Positions 11,366-22,701 of a stretch of 64,000 bases of DNA are shown piece by piece. The position numbers and the translations under genes are program-made. Numbering within the stretch: position 1 is the stretch's first letter; every line of letters starts with the position of its first letter. The notes under the pieces are model-generated. The model was not told where the DNA came from. It did no database searches and worked only from the letters and a program-made list of their open reading frames with translations. Source of the DNA: Oidiodendron maius Zn. Lineage: Eukaryota; Ascomycota; Leotiomycetes; Myxotrichaceae. The stretch spans positions 1,488,001 through 1,552,000 of the forward strand of contig KN832878.1 of NCBI GenBank assembly GCA_000827325.1, given 5' to 3'.

Positions 11366-12820
11366 ATGGACACATCATTTAATATCATGAGTCCAGAAAA
11401 CATTACCTCACCCTTCCGCAGAGTTTTGCAGCAAGCTCTCAATCACACCCTCCAATATCTTGAGAGTCTCCAGCATACTCCAGTCGCAGCCACAGCTTCA
11501 CTTGCAGATCTCCGTCTCCAGCTAGGAGGACCACTTTCTGACACAGGTATGGAAGCAACGCAAGTAATTGACGAGCTTGTAGCTTCCACGAGAGGCGGAA
11601 TCATAGGCAGTGCTGGTGGCCGCTTTTTTGGGTGGGCTATTGGCGGCTCCCTTCCAGCTGCCCTAGCCGCTGACTGGCTCACGTCTACATGGGATCAGAA
11701 TGCGGCCTTATCAGCCTGTGCACCAGCAGAAGCGTTAATTGAAGAAATCTGCGGTTCCTGGATCAAAGAACTGCTCGGGCTCCCCTCCGGCGCCAGTTTT
11801 GCGCTGGTTTCGGGCTGCCAAATGGCTCACGTCACTTGTCTTGGGGCAGCACGTCACGCCCTTTTGGATAGACTCGGTTGGAATATTGAGTACGATGGAC
11901 TCAGAGATGCGCCTCCCATTCGCGTCCTTAGTAGCAGTGAATATCACGGTTCTATCGAACGAGCGGTTCGCTTGTTAGGCTTGGGTAGCCGTTGTATCGA
12001 AGAACTACCTGTGGATAAGCACGGTTGTCTCCAGCTACAAGCTCTTAGCAGTGCACTTAGTAAACGGCCTGAAGCTCCCACGATTGTACTACTGCAAGCA
12101 GGTGATCTTAATATCGGAGCCTATGATCGATTTTCCGAGTTGATTCCACTGGCGCATCGATTTCATGCTTGGGTTCATATTGATGGAGCCTTTGGATTGT
12201 GGGCTGAAGCTTCTCCCACCTACCGTTATCTGCTTGCTGGAGTGGATCAGGCGGATTCGTGGGCAACAGATGGTCATAAATGGTTGAATGTTCCTTACGA
12301 CTGTGGTTATGCCTTCATCGCGGATCCTCAGGCCCATCGGAGTTCCATGTCGCACCGGGCCAGCTATCTGACCCATAGCGACGGGGTACGTGATGAAATA
12401 GATTGGAACCCTGAATGGTCTCGGCGCGGTCGAGGAGTTGCAACATATGCGGCTCTGCGACAATTGGGAAAAGAAGGAGTTGCCCAGCTTATTGAACGCT
12501 GTTGTCGGCATGCCCATGACCTGGTCACCCGTATCGGCGCCTTACCTGGAGCTCAACTGATGTGGGAACCCCAGATTAATCAAGGATTGGTGCGATTTCT
12601 AGACTCCAGGCCCCAGGCTACGCCGGTTGATCACAACCACCAGACCGATGCGGTCATTGCAGCCGTTATGCGATCAGGAGAAGCTTTTTTCAGCGGCACA
12701 ACCTGGCAGGGAAAGCGATGTATGCGGGTGTCAGTTTGCAACTGGCAAACGAGCGAAGGTGATGTGGCACGAGCTCTGGCGGCCATCAAGCAAGTACTCG
12801 AGGCAGAAATGAGAAAGTGA
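11366..12820 (+). CDS. Group II pyridoxal-5'-phosphate-dependent amino-acid decarboxylase
   Basis: A single exon encodes 484 aa of the aromatic-L-amino-acid/glutamate/aspartate decarboxylase fold. Residues 90-140 contain GRFFGWAIGG and WDQNAA; VSGCQMAHVTCL and SSEYHGSIERA line the cofactor pocket; VHIDGAFGLWA carries the Asp that contacts the PLP nitrogen; TDGHKWLNVPYDCGY carries the PLP-binding lysine. A second possible start is the Met at codon 8. The substrate cannot be read from the sequence; aspartate, 2,4-diaminobutyrate or an aromatic amino acid are all possible. The gene has no intron whereas its neighbours have five to ten, which could reflect bacterial origin or retroposition. The reading frame is complete and the key residues are present. 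Confidence 0.88.
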   Translation: MDTSFNIMSPENITSPFRRVLQQALNHTLQYLESLQHTPVAATASLADLRLQLGGPLSDTGMEATQVIDELVASTRGGIIGSAGGRFFGWAIGGSLPAALAADWLTSTWDQNAALSACAPAEALIEEICGSWIKELLGLPSGASFALVSGCQMAHVTCLGAARHALLDRLGWNIEYDGLRDAPPIRVLSSSEYHGSIERAVRLLGLGSRCIEELPVDKHGCLQLQALSSALSKRPEAPTIVLLQAGDLNIGAYDRFSELIPLAHRFHAWVHIDGAFGLWAEASPTYRYLLAGVDQADSWATDGHKWLNVPYDCGYAFIADPQAHRSSMSHRASYLTHSDGVRDEIDWNPEWSRRGRGVATYAALRQLGKEGVAQLIERCCRHAHDLVTRIGALPGAQLMWEPQINQGLVRFLDSRPQATPVDHNHQTDAVIAAVMRSGEAFFSGTTWQGKRCMRVSVCNWQTSEGDVARALAAIKQVLEAEMRK

Positions 12821-13358
12821 TATAATAATCTTCATGGACCGCTTGTCTCTGCAGCCCGCCATGGCAACCTAGACTGCAGCATAATGCTGTCCTGTCTATG
12901 CCTTTCGATGTGACTAGGTGCTTCGCAGATACGGCAGAGTTGCTGATTAGTAAGTTGCTCTATTATCAAGGCTAATTGCTTAATATTTTGCCCACCCTAC
13001 CAGCATAAGATGGTTTATGACTACCAATTCGTGTCAGCCTCATCAGAATACCAAAGTTAGGTTAAACGAAGATCCGAGCATTCTGAAATTTGACGATGTG
13101 TATCTCGAAGGGTATTCAGAGCCACTGAGATGCCGCACCGTCTATGTAGACGTTACTCCACTGGAAATCTATTGCAATAGCCAACTACGGTTTCATAGTG
13201 TCCATATGCACTGTGATGATAGGGAGATTCAAGTTCTACAAAGTCTTACACTACAGGATACAAGCAGGTGGGCGCAAATTGAAATAAAAAGAGACACATT
13301 AGAATATAGTTATTGGAAAGGCTATCAGCAGAATCTGTGGATAGATATAAGGTGCCAT
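12821..13358. other. Convergent 3' intergenic region
   Basis: This lies between two convergent genes. An open frame starting at 13017 runs right into the antisense of the GH55 coding sequence. Its first ~110 codons have no recognisable domain, so I do not call it. Confidence 0.45.
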
Positions 13359-15986
13359 TTACGACTGGCTCGATATGTCTGCCACCAATGTCTCCCACGA
13401 TCCACCAAACCCGTCATTACCCGCATTGCCAAACTGATTAAGGTCTGGCAACCGCATAATCTCTGCAACGTTGGGCCCAGTCGTGAATCCGTGAAGATGG
13501 GCGTTGCTTACCGTATCATGAATATAGTTCATTGTTCCTTGATTTACTCCTGTCAACGACTGGAAATTCCAACTGCCCGCGGCATAATGGTAAATAGCGC
13601 TATTGCTCCCGACATAGTACTGCGCGAGACCCATACGGCAGACATCGTCGCCGCCACCACACCACGAGAAGCTAGGGTCTGAGCTAATAGCGTTGAAAGG
13701 TTGTCCTGGAAGAGGAGCACCGTGGCTACCCTGGTTATAGTTGGTCTCACTCTGGAAGAGCGAGACAAACACGTTGGCGGCATTGTGGAAGCTCAGTTGA
13801 AACAGCCAGTTGTGCTCCGATCCAAGACCAGCAAGCCATGTTCCCGCAGTAGCCTCGACGAGCACACCGCCCTTAACGGCACTGCGGATACCTTTCCCGC
13901 TGTTGTCGGTGGCATGGTCAGCTACCCAGGACCAGAAATTATCGATATATGCCGACGAGCCGGCAGCGAGGTGGAGGCCGAGGTAGGCGGCCTGACAGTT
14001 GGCCTCACTGCTGCAGCTAAGGGACGTGTCCCGTGTTCCACCTATCGTATTGAGCGAGTTGAAGACAGCAACATCCCCCGGATTGTTGCCGGCCAGGTTT
14101 ATCCGGAGCAGAATAGCGCCTGGCAATGCTTCGTTAACTGTAAAACGAATGTCCTGAATGTGAGCAGTACCCTTCTGGCCTGGTGTGCTGCCAATTTGTA
14201 CGACCGGAGTAGGATTTGACGCCGAAGAGAAGGCGCTGCCGGACCCAGAAATAGTAGACCAAGCTTCACCGTAGAGCTCCGTGCCTGAAGGAATGGTGAT
14301 AGTCGAGGTAACCCTGTAGATGCCAAAAGGTAGGTATGCGATCTTGCCTTGGCTTGCGGCCGTGTTGAGAGCTCCTTGGAGTGCCGCCGTATCGTCCGTC
14401 GATCCGTCTCCCGCAAGAGTGAATCCACCATTCTGGTTCACATCTTTCAGGTTCACAACATTTGAAATCGTCTTGTCTGCATACTGCGGCGCCTTTATCA
14501 CTGGGTATGAACCTCCTGGAGCAAGTGCTGCAGGTCTGTTGACGGCGCTTGCAGTTGGATTGGTCTGGTAGATCGGGTTGGCGCCATAGGTATTTCCATA
14601 GATGTAAGTGCCAAGGCTCGTCACGCCGCCGACCTTTACACTGCCGCCAACTACAACCATGTTGGAGTTGGTGGTATCCTTGGAAATGTTCTCAAGCATA
14701 AAATTCGGGAATCCAACATTGCTTGTGAAGAAAGTGCCCGAGTTAATGCTCTTGCCGTCGATTACGGCCACCCAGGCATTTCCAGAGTTGAGAACAATGC
14801 AGGATCCAACCGTGTTGCAGGTTGGAGCGAAAATACTAATTGTAAATCCGCTATCAATCAGGATACCGGTAGTGCACTTGTTAAATGTCATGCCTTTTAC
14901 CTGGCCCTGTTGATGACCTGAGAAATATGTCAGATGGCGGGATTTTTAGCCACAAAATATGCCAGTGGAAATGAATATCAGGAACAGAGAGGACTTACCG
15001 TTCCAATGTAGTCCAACGGTGCCAAAATTGAACACTACGTCGGAAACCGAAATAGTAGAGCCTCCTCCCATAATAATACCTGAAGAAAAATAAAATTAGA
15101 AACTTTAAGTCGGATGCGATCCAGCAACAGGTCAAGGCAATGCGTACCTGTGTGCGCGCCCTGAGGCATTGTAATTTGCACGTTTACCTACCGCCCCAAT
15201 ATTAGCAGGGCAGCTCTAATTCCAACGAAATAAACTTAGTCGTCAACATACCAGAGCACAATTTTGAGCGATAGCCCAGCTTAGAGCAGTAAAGCTGCTG
15301 CTGGCTGAGTTTGCTGTAGTGTCTAGAATGACATTTTTTACTAAGGTATTCTGTTAGCACACATCCTCCGGAAAAGCATGAGGTAGTCAAGAGGTTAAAT
15401 CTTACTCATAACTGAGAAATGGGTTTCACCACCGGAGCCGCCGCATGGATGGGCTGATCCATCTCCCTGGCCACCCACGATAAGATAGTTACCACTGAAG
15501 CCAGAAGCTGCACGGATGGTGGGTGGATTTGCAGCATCGCCAATGATGACAGTATCCGTATCCAGGAACACCGTTGATGAGAGTGTATAGGTCCCTGGAT
15601 AGCCCTGTCAGAGTGATGACTTTCACTGAAATATGCCATGAGAACTTACCAGGGGAGAGATAGACCACACGTGGTTGGCCAGCGAGCCAGCAATTGTCTC
15701 TTGCGCCACCACTCGGGCCGTCAGAAGTTATTGCATTAATGAAACCTTGGGCATCACCAGAGTTGACCGTCTTGTAAACTGGATAAGTAAAGTTGGCCTG
15801 TCCAGCGCTATTGACAAGGTCTGGGACGAAGCCTCTAACAGCTCCCGTTGTGTGGTCGATGTTAGGCAGGAACCATGATGAACCGCTCTGTCTTGTCCCA
15901 AATTCTGAGGAATGCGACTCCACAGGAACAGCGACCGAAATGGAAGGTAGCAAGGCGAGGTAGCTCACGCAAAAAAAGAATTTCAT
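13359..15986 (-). CDS. GH55 exo-/endo-beta-1,3-glucanase, secreted
   Basis: It is predicted to cleave beta-1,3-glucan outside the cell. Exons on the complement: 15986-15650, 15594-15406, 15340-15252, 15187-15148, 15079-14999 and 14917-13359, total 764 aa with GT-AG introns. The N-terminus MKFFFCVSYLALLPSISVAV is a signal peptide. The protein is a double right-handed beta-helix: repeat 1 starts with FVPDLVNSAGQ...YPVYKTV, GFINAITSDGPSG and CGGSGGETHFSVM. The second helix has DVNQNGGFTLAGDGSTDDTAAL, the pectate-lyase-3-like block typical of GH55, followed by YLPFGIYRVTSTI and the C-terminal SWCGGGDDVCRMG. A 40-nt exon (15148-15187) is needed to keep the frame. Length and architecture match family members. 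Confidence 0.9.
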
Positions 15987-17160
15987 TATTAGGTTTGAGA
16001 AACAGCACCCTAGATATGTTCAAGAAATGTCTGAGCACAAAGCCTGGTATATTTTTAAAGCCAGCTTCGCCGTTTTAATACAAAAGAATCCAAAGGTACC
16101 TAGGCTGCGCATTCATGATATATTCTTTGCATAGACCCGGATGAGCGCCGAGAATGAGAGAAAAACGAGGAGCGACGAGCAATATCAAACGAGACTACGA
16201 AAGAGTGCCTTACTTGAGCCTTACCGGCCGCGAAAGCAAGCCAATTACTGCGACATGGCGTATCCATGTCACGTAGTATCGGCCCCCTGGTGCGGGCCAG
16301 CTGACATTAAGATCATAGATGACAGCCTAAAAGAACTCACAAAAAGGCCGAGCAAATAGCCTTCATACATCGTATGTGCTCCTCGTTGCTATAAGTAAGT
16401 GCGTCACTAGTCAAGATCTATTTGTCACAAACACTTAGAGTACTTGGTTGGAATGTGGTTGCATTGAAAATACTAGACCAAAGAGGAAAGAGGAAGAGAC
16501 AGGGTCGGGCCACTGAAATCAAACTAAATAGGGGCCGGCAGAACTTTAGTACCTGCCAAGCGACCGACCGATCGGCCCGTTTCTGGGTGTGGAGGAGGCA
16601 TTCGTAACAGGATTATGTACGAATTATTTTCATTGCCCGGGTTTGTTTAAATACATACTGGCGCGAGATTCGCGAACTGTCTTAGGACTATTTTCGAAGC
16701 TGTTTATATTTAAGCTTATATAGGTCTCCTGCATGGCTTCGTAAGGGCTCAGGATACAGCGGCACGGGTGCCAGACTTACTCAGCACCGTCTGGTGTTGC
16801 ATAATAGTGGCATTTGCACGTGGTGTAATCTCACAAAATAGGGGTAATCAGGGACAGACAACAAGATCAACTCAATCGATCGCTCAATACACATATATTG
16901 CAACCCCAGGTGGTTGCTGAGGAAGAATAACACCCGGTGCCGCTGTATCTGGGCCGCTGTGGAGCGGACTCTGGTTAGGTAAGTAGATTGGATGATCTCG
17001 TTGATCTGACAATTTTACGCTTATAATGTACTGTGCGACAAAGACTATCGAGACGTTATAGTCGGAAACCTTACGCAAAGACGCGTACCGAATCTCTAGT
17101 AGATAGACATGTACAGGGATGGCATTGTGGGATATAATACCAGCCATAATAACCTCACGT
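15987..17160. other. Intergenic, no gene seen
   Basis: These bases are upstream of the GH55 gene. Several 60-90 codon open frames on both strands lack recognisable domains. No repeat family recognised. Confidence 0.45.
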
Positions 17161-17167
17161 CAAATCC

Positions 17168-17395
17168 ATGTTCTCAGCCACCGACGTCAAAAGCTTCGGC
17201 AGGATCTTCCGATTTACATCAGAAAATGTGTTATATGAGATTTACCGCGACGCCATGCGCCTGTTTCTCGGCCTTGTCATGTTCCAATATCCAAATCTGA
17301 TGATCGCTGAGCATATTTCCTACCCCCGATCAACATATCTATACCATTTTGAAGAGCCATCGCCGTATGAAGGCCCCACATTCGGCATTCCATAA
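17168..17395 (+). pseudogene. Remnant of a type B carboxylesterase / lipase (C-terminal piece)
   Basis: A 75-codon open frame contains a pattern resembling ...YPRSTYLYHFEEPSPYEG. The YLYHFEEPxPxxGP block is typical of the C-terminal third of fungal type B carboxylesterases. No catalytic GESAG segment, start region or C-terminus is found nearby, so this is a relic rather than a working gene. The match is by eye to a short motif. Confidence 0.42.
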
Positions 17396-17789
17396 ATAGG
17401 AGACTTTCCAAGTAATAGATGTAAGATGCTTTAAACGCCAGCTACACGGTGCTCTTGGAATCACCGTCTCTTAAGCGCAGTTGCTGAAGAACCGCGATCT
17501 CATTAGCTTTTGGTTTAGGAAGACAGACTGCAGCTGACAATAATGACTGGGCTATCAAATCAGAGCCTGAGGATGCCTCGTTTGACAATGATAGAGAGAA
17601 AGCGTAAAGTGTGGTTTAGTTGATGGCTCAACCCTTCTAAACACTCGGACGGTTTTGATTGTAAATCCAAGGACAAAGAATAAAATTATAACTTGTGTGC
17701 TACTATTTTACCCCAATGTACACTATTGATACCCAGTTTACTCTCAGCTTGCACTCCAGTACAGCCTGCTCTATCTCTCATTGCTGCGC
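17396..17789. other. 3' flank of the dehydroquinase gene
   Basis: About 390 bp without a gene, containing the 3' untranslated region of the minus-strand gene at 17790. Confidence 0.4.
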
Positions 17790-18248
17790 CTAGTGCGCCT
17801 GCTTCGCCTCCAAACAAGTCGCACACCACTCGATCGCAGCCCTATACCCGAAAGTTCCCATCCCACAAATAACTGCTTGAGCTTTATCACTCAAATAACT
17901 TTTATGTCTAAACTCCTCCCTCTTATGTACGTTGCTGATATGAACTTCTACAAACGGAATATTGACACCAGTAAGAGCATCCCTCAACGCAATACTCTGG
18001 TGTGTAAACGCAGCTGGATTAATAATGATTGCATCGATACCTTCTGTGCGTGCGGCGTGGATACGGTCGATAAGCTTTCCTTCGTGGTTCGTTTGAAAAG
18101 AGACGAGAGATGCGCCGAGGGAGGTTGCTAAGGCCAAGGACGAGGCTTCGACGTCGGAGAGGGTCTCGTGCCCGTAGATGAGTGGCTCGCGGGATCCTAG
18201 GAGGTTGAGATTTGGCCCGTTGAGGAGGAGGATACTTTTGGCCCCCAT
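17790..18248 (-). CDS. qutE: Type II 3-dehydroquinate dehydratase (catabolic dehydroquinase)
   Basis: It catalyses dehydration of 3-dehydroquinate to 3-dehydroshikimate, the second step of quinate catabolism. One exon encodes 152 aa, the usual size of the dodecameric type II enzyme. Motifs in order: [15 protein letters not shown] with the catalytic Arg, IYG with the catalytic Tyr, [17 protein letters not shown] with substrate-binding Asn and a His, VEVHISN with the catalytic His, and RHKSYLS with the lid Arg. [13 protein letters not shown] near the end is also characteristic. It is the first gene of a cluster with the dehydratase, permease and dehydrogenases, which supports a catabolic (qutE/qa-2) role rather than aromatic amino-acid synthesis, carried out in fungi by the AROM complex. 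Confidence 0.93.
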   Translation of the reverse strand: MGAKSILLLNGPNLNLLGSREPLIYGHETLSDVEASSLALATSLGASLVSFQTNHEGKLIDRIHAARTEGIDAIIINPAAFTHQSIALRDALTGVNIPFVEVHISNVHKREEFRHKSYLSDKAQAVICGMGTFGYRAAIEWCATCLEAKQAH

Positions 18249-19313
18249 TATAGTGTTTAGAAGAATGTTCGCGTTTTGTCAGAGATGGTTTATCATGTGG
18301 GCGTATATGGAGAAAGCCATCCAGCACTCCTAACGAAGTTAGATCAGTCAGGTGTTAGACATACGGGTGGGGCGATCGACTCGGAAAAGCACAAACGCGT
18401 GGATTCCCATTATTTCGGATCAGTGTTCAGCCACCTTACTAACGCAACGACTCCTCTCGAACAAGCCCATGAAAGTTGAGGAGCGCATCGTCCTTCGCCT
18501 CCACGTGGTGCGGTCTGGGATCTTATTCATCTTGTTCGCAGGGTTTAATAGGGTCAGGACTCCTGAGGACAGTTGGGACGATGTTGGCCAGCCAGCGCCG
18601 GGCGACAGAACAACGTGGCCACGACGAAAAGAGGACTGGCCCTTCTCCTCAACTCAAATACCTGCAGAGGCAGGATATAAGGGGTAAAGTAAGACAGAGC
18701 ACATGTGTAGGCGAGGGAGTCCGAGTCTGTAATGTTTGTTTAGCTAGCTAGAGAATACTGATCAATGCTTGCCACTCTGTAGCACCACTTCGCGAATACG
18801 GTGGAGTTTTGAACGCTATCGATCACCTCTCCACCGAGTGGCAGACGCTATAAAAGCAGTGATTCTTGCCGTATATTCACTTTAACCAACAGCAGGAACC
18901 GGCAAACGGTTGAGTAGTTTCATATGTCATCCAAGTATTTTCATTGTCTGCAAGGCATTTTCATCTCTTCGTTTCTCTGCGTCTTTGCCGCTCACCAATA
19001 TGAAATCGCGCTTCAAGACACCGTAGATCGTTTCTGTTGCAATATCCGAACTGCAATCATTGGCTTCATAACTTGAGTCAGCTAAACGACTGAGCCTGTA
19101 CCTTGTTGGCATTGTATGGGTGTTTAATGAGGCGGAGATCGAGAGGCTTGACGGTAAACTTCTCGGCTGGCTGGGACGAATGGAACCTGACTATACGTGA
19201 GTATGCGTGCTTGGTTCACCCATGCTAGTCGCAAATATCTGACCGCCTGTACTGGTACAGTATGGCTTTTAGATTTATTTCTCGGTTATACTTTAAAACT
19301 AAAATATAATCCC
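18249..19313. other. Intergenic, promoter of the dehydroquinase
   Basis: This 1 kb lies between two genes transcribed leftwards. I see no gene. A 61-codon antisense frame at 18927-19112 looks protein-like but is not recognised. I searched for the GGRTAARYRYTTAYCC activator motif known for the qa/qut system and found no convincing match. Confidence 0.4.
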
Positions 19314-20345
19314 TCACTTGTTTTTCCAGCCTTCTATCTCATTTTCAATCAACTTCCATGCCTTGCCCGCTCTCCGTGCATGCTCCGCTGGGACCATTCC
19401 CCCTGGTTCACTCATTGTCCTCGAAAAAAGCTCCATGCTAATCCATCCCTCATATCCCAAACCCTCAATAATAGCCCTAGTGACCTCCATTACAGGAAGA
19501 TATCCCCCCTCTTCCCCTGCAAATAGTCTCGCACTCCTAGACCAACTCATCCTCGCAGGTTGACCCTCCACATGAAAAGCATGACCCTCCACCAACGGAC
19601 TCCTCATCTTCTCGGCATCAACGATCTGAATGTAGAAAACCTTCGTCTTATTCACCCTCTTAACCATCTCCTCCAAGCTCTTTTTCATATCCAAATCTGC
19701 GTTCGGCGTTTTGCCATTAGGTGCGGCGGGGTCGGCATATACCCGCCCAGCGATATTAAATGTATCTAAACATATCCCAAAATTGTCGCGGTCGACCTTT
19801 TCCACTAATTCATATGCTTTGTCCCAAGTATCGAAGTACGTTGACCAGCATAAATTCTCATAGGCAAACCTAATTACAGGTGACTGCTGTGCGCCCATAT
19901 CAGCCACCTCCCGCAAATCTCTGATCACCGCATCTAGATCTCCAGTGATCTGCTCCGTTGGCAAGAAATTGCCTGGTATTTGGATGAGATCTGTACCCAA
20001 GGATTTCGCCAGCTCAAACCAAAACTTTAGTTTCTTAATTCGTTGCGCGTGCTCATTTCGGTCAAGGAGGCCCTCGTAGTGCAGGAATGGCTGCAGGCCT
20101 ATTATTTCAAGTTTTCTCTGTCCACATAATGTTTTAATTGTCTCCGCAGCGTGGGAAAGAGACTCTAAAGAAGGATACTCGGACTGAGAAAGGCCGCTCT
20201 CTTCCCGTGCAAGGTACTCGAGGTCTTCGTAGAAGATTTCGACGCCCTGGAAGTTATGGGATGCTGCTTGGTCGAGTTTGTTTGGGAGCTTATGTACCCA
20301 AGCCCGGCCAAGGGACATGGATGCTATAGCTGGTTTGTACGACAT
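19314..20345 (-). CDS. qutC: 3-dehydroshikimate dehydratase
   Basis: It converts 3-dehydroshikimate to protocatechuate, the last step of the QUT pathway. The single exon encodes 343 aa from the ATG at 20345 (opening MSYKPAIASMSLG); a further in-frame ATG at 20363 would add six residues. The fold is the sugar-phosphate isomerase/epimerase-like TIM barrel (AP endonuclease 2 family). Visible blocks: ASMSLGRAW at strand 1, GVEIFYEDLEYL, IQIPGNF, the metal-ligand segments RFAYENLCW, GICLDTFNI, YIQIVDAEKM and GWISMELFSR. Length and motifs match fungal qa-4/qutC proteins. It sits between the dehydroquinase and permease genes. Confidence 0.92.
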   Translation of the reverse strand: MSYKPAIASMSLGRAWVHKLPNKLDQAASHNFQGVEIFYEDLEYLAREESGLSQSEYPSLESLSHAAETIKTLCGQRKLEIIGLQPFLHYEGLLDRNEHAQRIKKLKFWFELAKSLGTDLIQIPGNFLPTEQITGDLDAVIRDLREVADMGAQQSPVIRFAYENLCWSTYFDTWDKAYELVEKVDRDNFGICLDTFNIAGRVYADPAAPNGKTPNADLDMKKSLEEMVKRVNKTKVFYIQIVDAEKMRSPLVEGHAFHVEGQPARMSWSRSARLFAGEEGGYLPVMEVTRAIIEGLGYEGWISMELFSRTMSEPGGMVPAEHARRAGKAWKLIENEIEGWKNK

Positions 20346-20363
20346 GCTGATGAATGATTTCAA

Positions 20364-21250
20364 TACGAGGTGTTATGGTTTAATTCGAAGAGTCAAGAGA
20401 AGAGGTGATCGGGTTATGACGAGTGTAGCCGCTTTGTCATTCTTCTCTTCCGATGAGGGGTCTTGCTCCACATTTCGGGGCTGGTGGAGGCGTGGGCAAA
20501 TCTGAAAGTTGTAAGGGGACGGAAGTTGTCTTTGCCGAGTGATTAGCTTCACGGTTGGATCGGAGTCTCGCCCAAGTAGACTAAACGACACCCCTGTGAA
20601 GCGTAGTATCATAAACAGCCCTGGGTGAATTGCAAAAGTCTCAACGGAAAGGAGTATCACTCCTTTTGTAGCTCGACTTCACTTGCCGCCCGGTGATAGT
20701 TTGAACTCGAGCCACACCAGTATTTTGATAAAGCCGAATCTATAGGTCGGATTCATGAGAAGGGCTGGAAGATATATGATGACGTTATTAGCCATATCGA
20801 TCGCACCAATTTCAGTGCAATGATACGATTCGGTGGTATCGAATGGTATGTTAGCCCGTTCGAAATGGAGAAATAAGAAATACAAAACTGCCAGCTCTGC
20901 ATTTGTGTTCGAGGGACAGAGCAGTTGATATCCAGTACAATGGACCACTAGAGGATACGTAAAATTAGCTATAAATAATTGATATTACGACTATGAGAAA
21001 AGTCCCGTGTCTAGATTATCGATGACTGGAGCACCTTTGAGATAAGATTCCTTCGCGATGCGTGTAGAAAGAAAGTCACGTAGGCTTCCGCTCTGATTTT
21101 AAACGTTGGCAATCTAAAATGAAGTCAAAGCAGGTAATGACACAACACAACATAATACCATACCTGACGAAATGCTATTATGGCGTCTACAATCTCCTCG
21201 TCTTCATATTTCCATTTAGACGTGCACTCGAAGCTCATTTTCTCGCATAG
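20364..21250. other. Intergenic, promoter of the dehydroshikimate dehydratase
   Basis: No gene is supported. Short antisense open frames (20373-20660 and 20679-20948) lack recognisable domains. Confidence 0.4.
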
Positions 21251-21289
21251 GGAATCAGCGCGAAATGAAAAATCTGGATTTCTTTCACA

Positions 21290-21535
21290 ATTTCGAGCCA
21301 GTTTCGGGACGGTTAAGATCTGGGATACAGGGAGTGGCGAGTGCCCGCAGACCCTCGACGGCCGTAGCCATTGGAGCCGCTCAGTCGCCTTATCACACGA
21401 CTCGACACGACTTGCATTGACTGACGAAGCAACGGCCAAGATCTGGGATACAAGCGGCGGTGAGTGCCTGCAGTCGCTCGAAGGCCATGGCCATTGGGTC
21501 TGTTCGGTTGCCTTCTCACACATTACATCTTCCAG
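21290..21535 (+). pseudogene. WD40-repeat fragment (NLR/HET-type repeat remnant)
   Basis: Two tandem WD40-like repeats are readable: VKIWDTGSGECPQTLDG followed about 42 residues later by AKIWDTSGGECLQSLEGHG, with SVALSHDSTRLAL between them. The 42-residue period and the (T/A)KIWD-G-C-Q-L-GH pattern are those of fungal NACHT-WD40 and related proteins. No start, NACHT domain or flanking repeats are found, so this is an isolated fragment inside the QUT cluster. The open frame spans 21180-21566. Confidence 0.6.
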
Positions 21536-21773
21536 CGTGCTCTTTCTCGGTCCGGGACAAGGCTAATTGTTATTTCGTTGCTCATGGCCGTCTTGGGTTA
21601 ATTTGGTATCCGGAAGAGATTTAGTTCACTATAATTCGATTACTCAAATGTTTGAGGTCACTATAAACTTAAATTGAAGCTAAAGTTCGATATCTACTAC
21701 CTTAATCAGGTAGCTAGTGATGGCCATGATTGAACGGAAGATGCTTCTTTCGAGGCATTAGCTGCAATAAGAA

Positions 21774-22243
21774 TTAGGGCTTGAGCTCGTTGGTTGCATC
21801 GTCGGAGAATTTGAGACCTTGCGATTTGGTCCGAATTACGAAGAGGACCCGCAAATCAGATATGGATTGTAGGACTCTAATTTGCTGATCGATATGCTCG
21901 GGCGAAGGCATATATGTTTTTCCAAGTTGAGCAGCACTTTGACTTAGCAGACCGACACACAATTCTCATGCCTCTCTCTCATATCCTATCCCCTTGATGA
22001 TATCGCTGGCAGTGATGATGTTATGGGTGTAATAAGTAGTTTGCTTTCTGCAATACAGTTGTCACTTACAACGTCCTCCTTGTGTGAAAAGTTGTGTGGG
22101 GACTGAATAAGTGTCCATATCAGAGGTAGAATTTTACTTATTAGCTCTCTGCTAATTCCAATTCGTTGTGAAGGTCGGCGGGCTACGACTTCAAATTTAC
22201 TCAACGAGACCCACTTCGAACCAAACGCATTCGTCTCCATCAA
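21774..22243 (-). pseudogene. Broken unidentified gene
   Basis: On the complement, two protein-like stretches follow each other: an N-terminal part (SQRIGISRELISKILPLIW) starting near 22240, and a part ending at 21774 (SPEHIDQQIRVLQSISDLRV). They lie in different frames and the second is interrupted by an in-frame TGA near 21967, where a CGA codon could have been. This looks like a short gene disabled by one frameshift (or an unrecognised intron) and one C-to-T change. I do not recognise the family. Confidence 0.35.
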
Positions 22244-22701
22244 TATGAGTTAAAAGACTCTGCCATAAGGAGTTTCGTCAAGCCAAAATTTGTAGCGACA
22301 TTTTCTACCGGGCCGGGCCAGGAGGTGGAGGGTAAAGACTTACGCGAAAGTAGGGAGGAATTTCCCTAAGAAACCCAGCCCCAACAATGTGACTTGTCTG
22401 TGCCCCAGATTCTTGAAATATGCAAGTGCTTATTATTACTTTCCTCCCTACCCTAGTTTCTAGCCACGTGTGGCTACTTGCCACGCGACTAGACCATGGA
22501 GATGGCCGGAAGTGCAGAGTACAGAAGCACAGAAACATATCCACCGCGCCTCTCCTCTACATAAAACTTGGCGTTTCCCCAGATTTGGCACCCTTTTTGC
22601 CGTCCTCGGAATTAGAGCCCACATACTGTACTGAGTGCTCTTACTTCTCCTTCTCTCACTGAACTTACTGGCCCATATCAGACCTCATCTTCTACAACAC
22701 G
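22244..22701. promoter_or_regulatory. Promoter region of the quinate permease
   Basis: It contains CCACGTGTGG near 22463-22472 (an E-box-like palindrome core CACGTG). No TATA box is convincing and I see no canonical qut activator site. Confidence 0.3.

Noticed and set aside
13017-13682. 221-codon plus-strand ORF
   Set aside because: Its second half is the antisense of the well-supported GH55 exon, and the first half has no recognisable domain.
18927-19112. 61-codon minus-strand frame with protein-like composition
   Set aside because: No family recognised, no flanking exons with continuous frame; kept out of the gene list.
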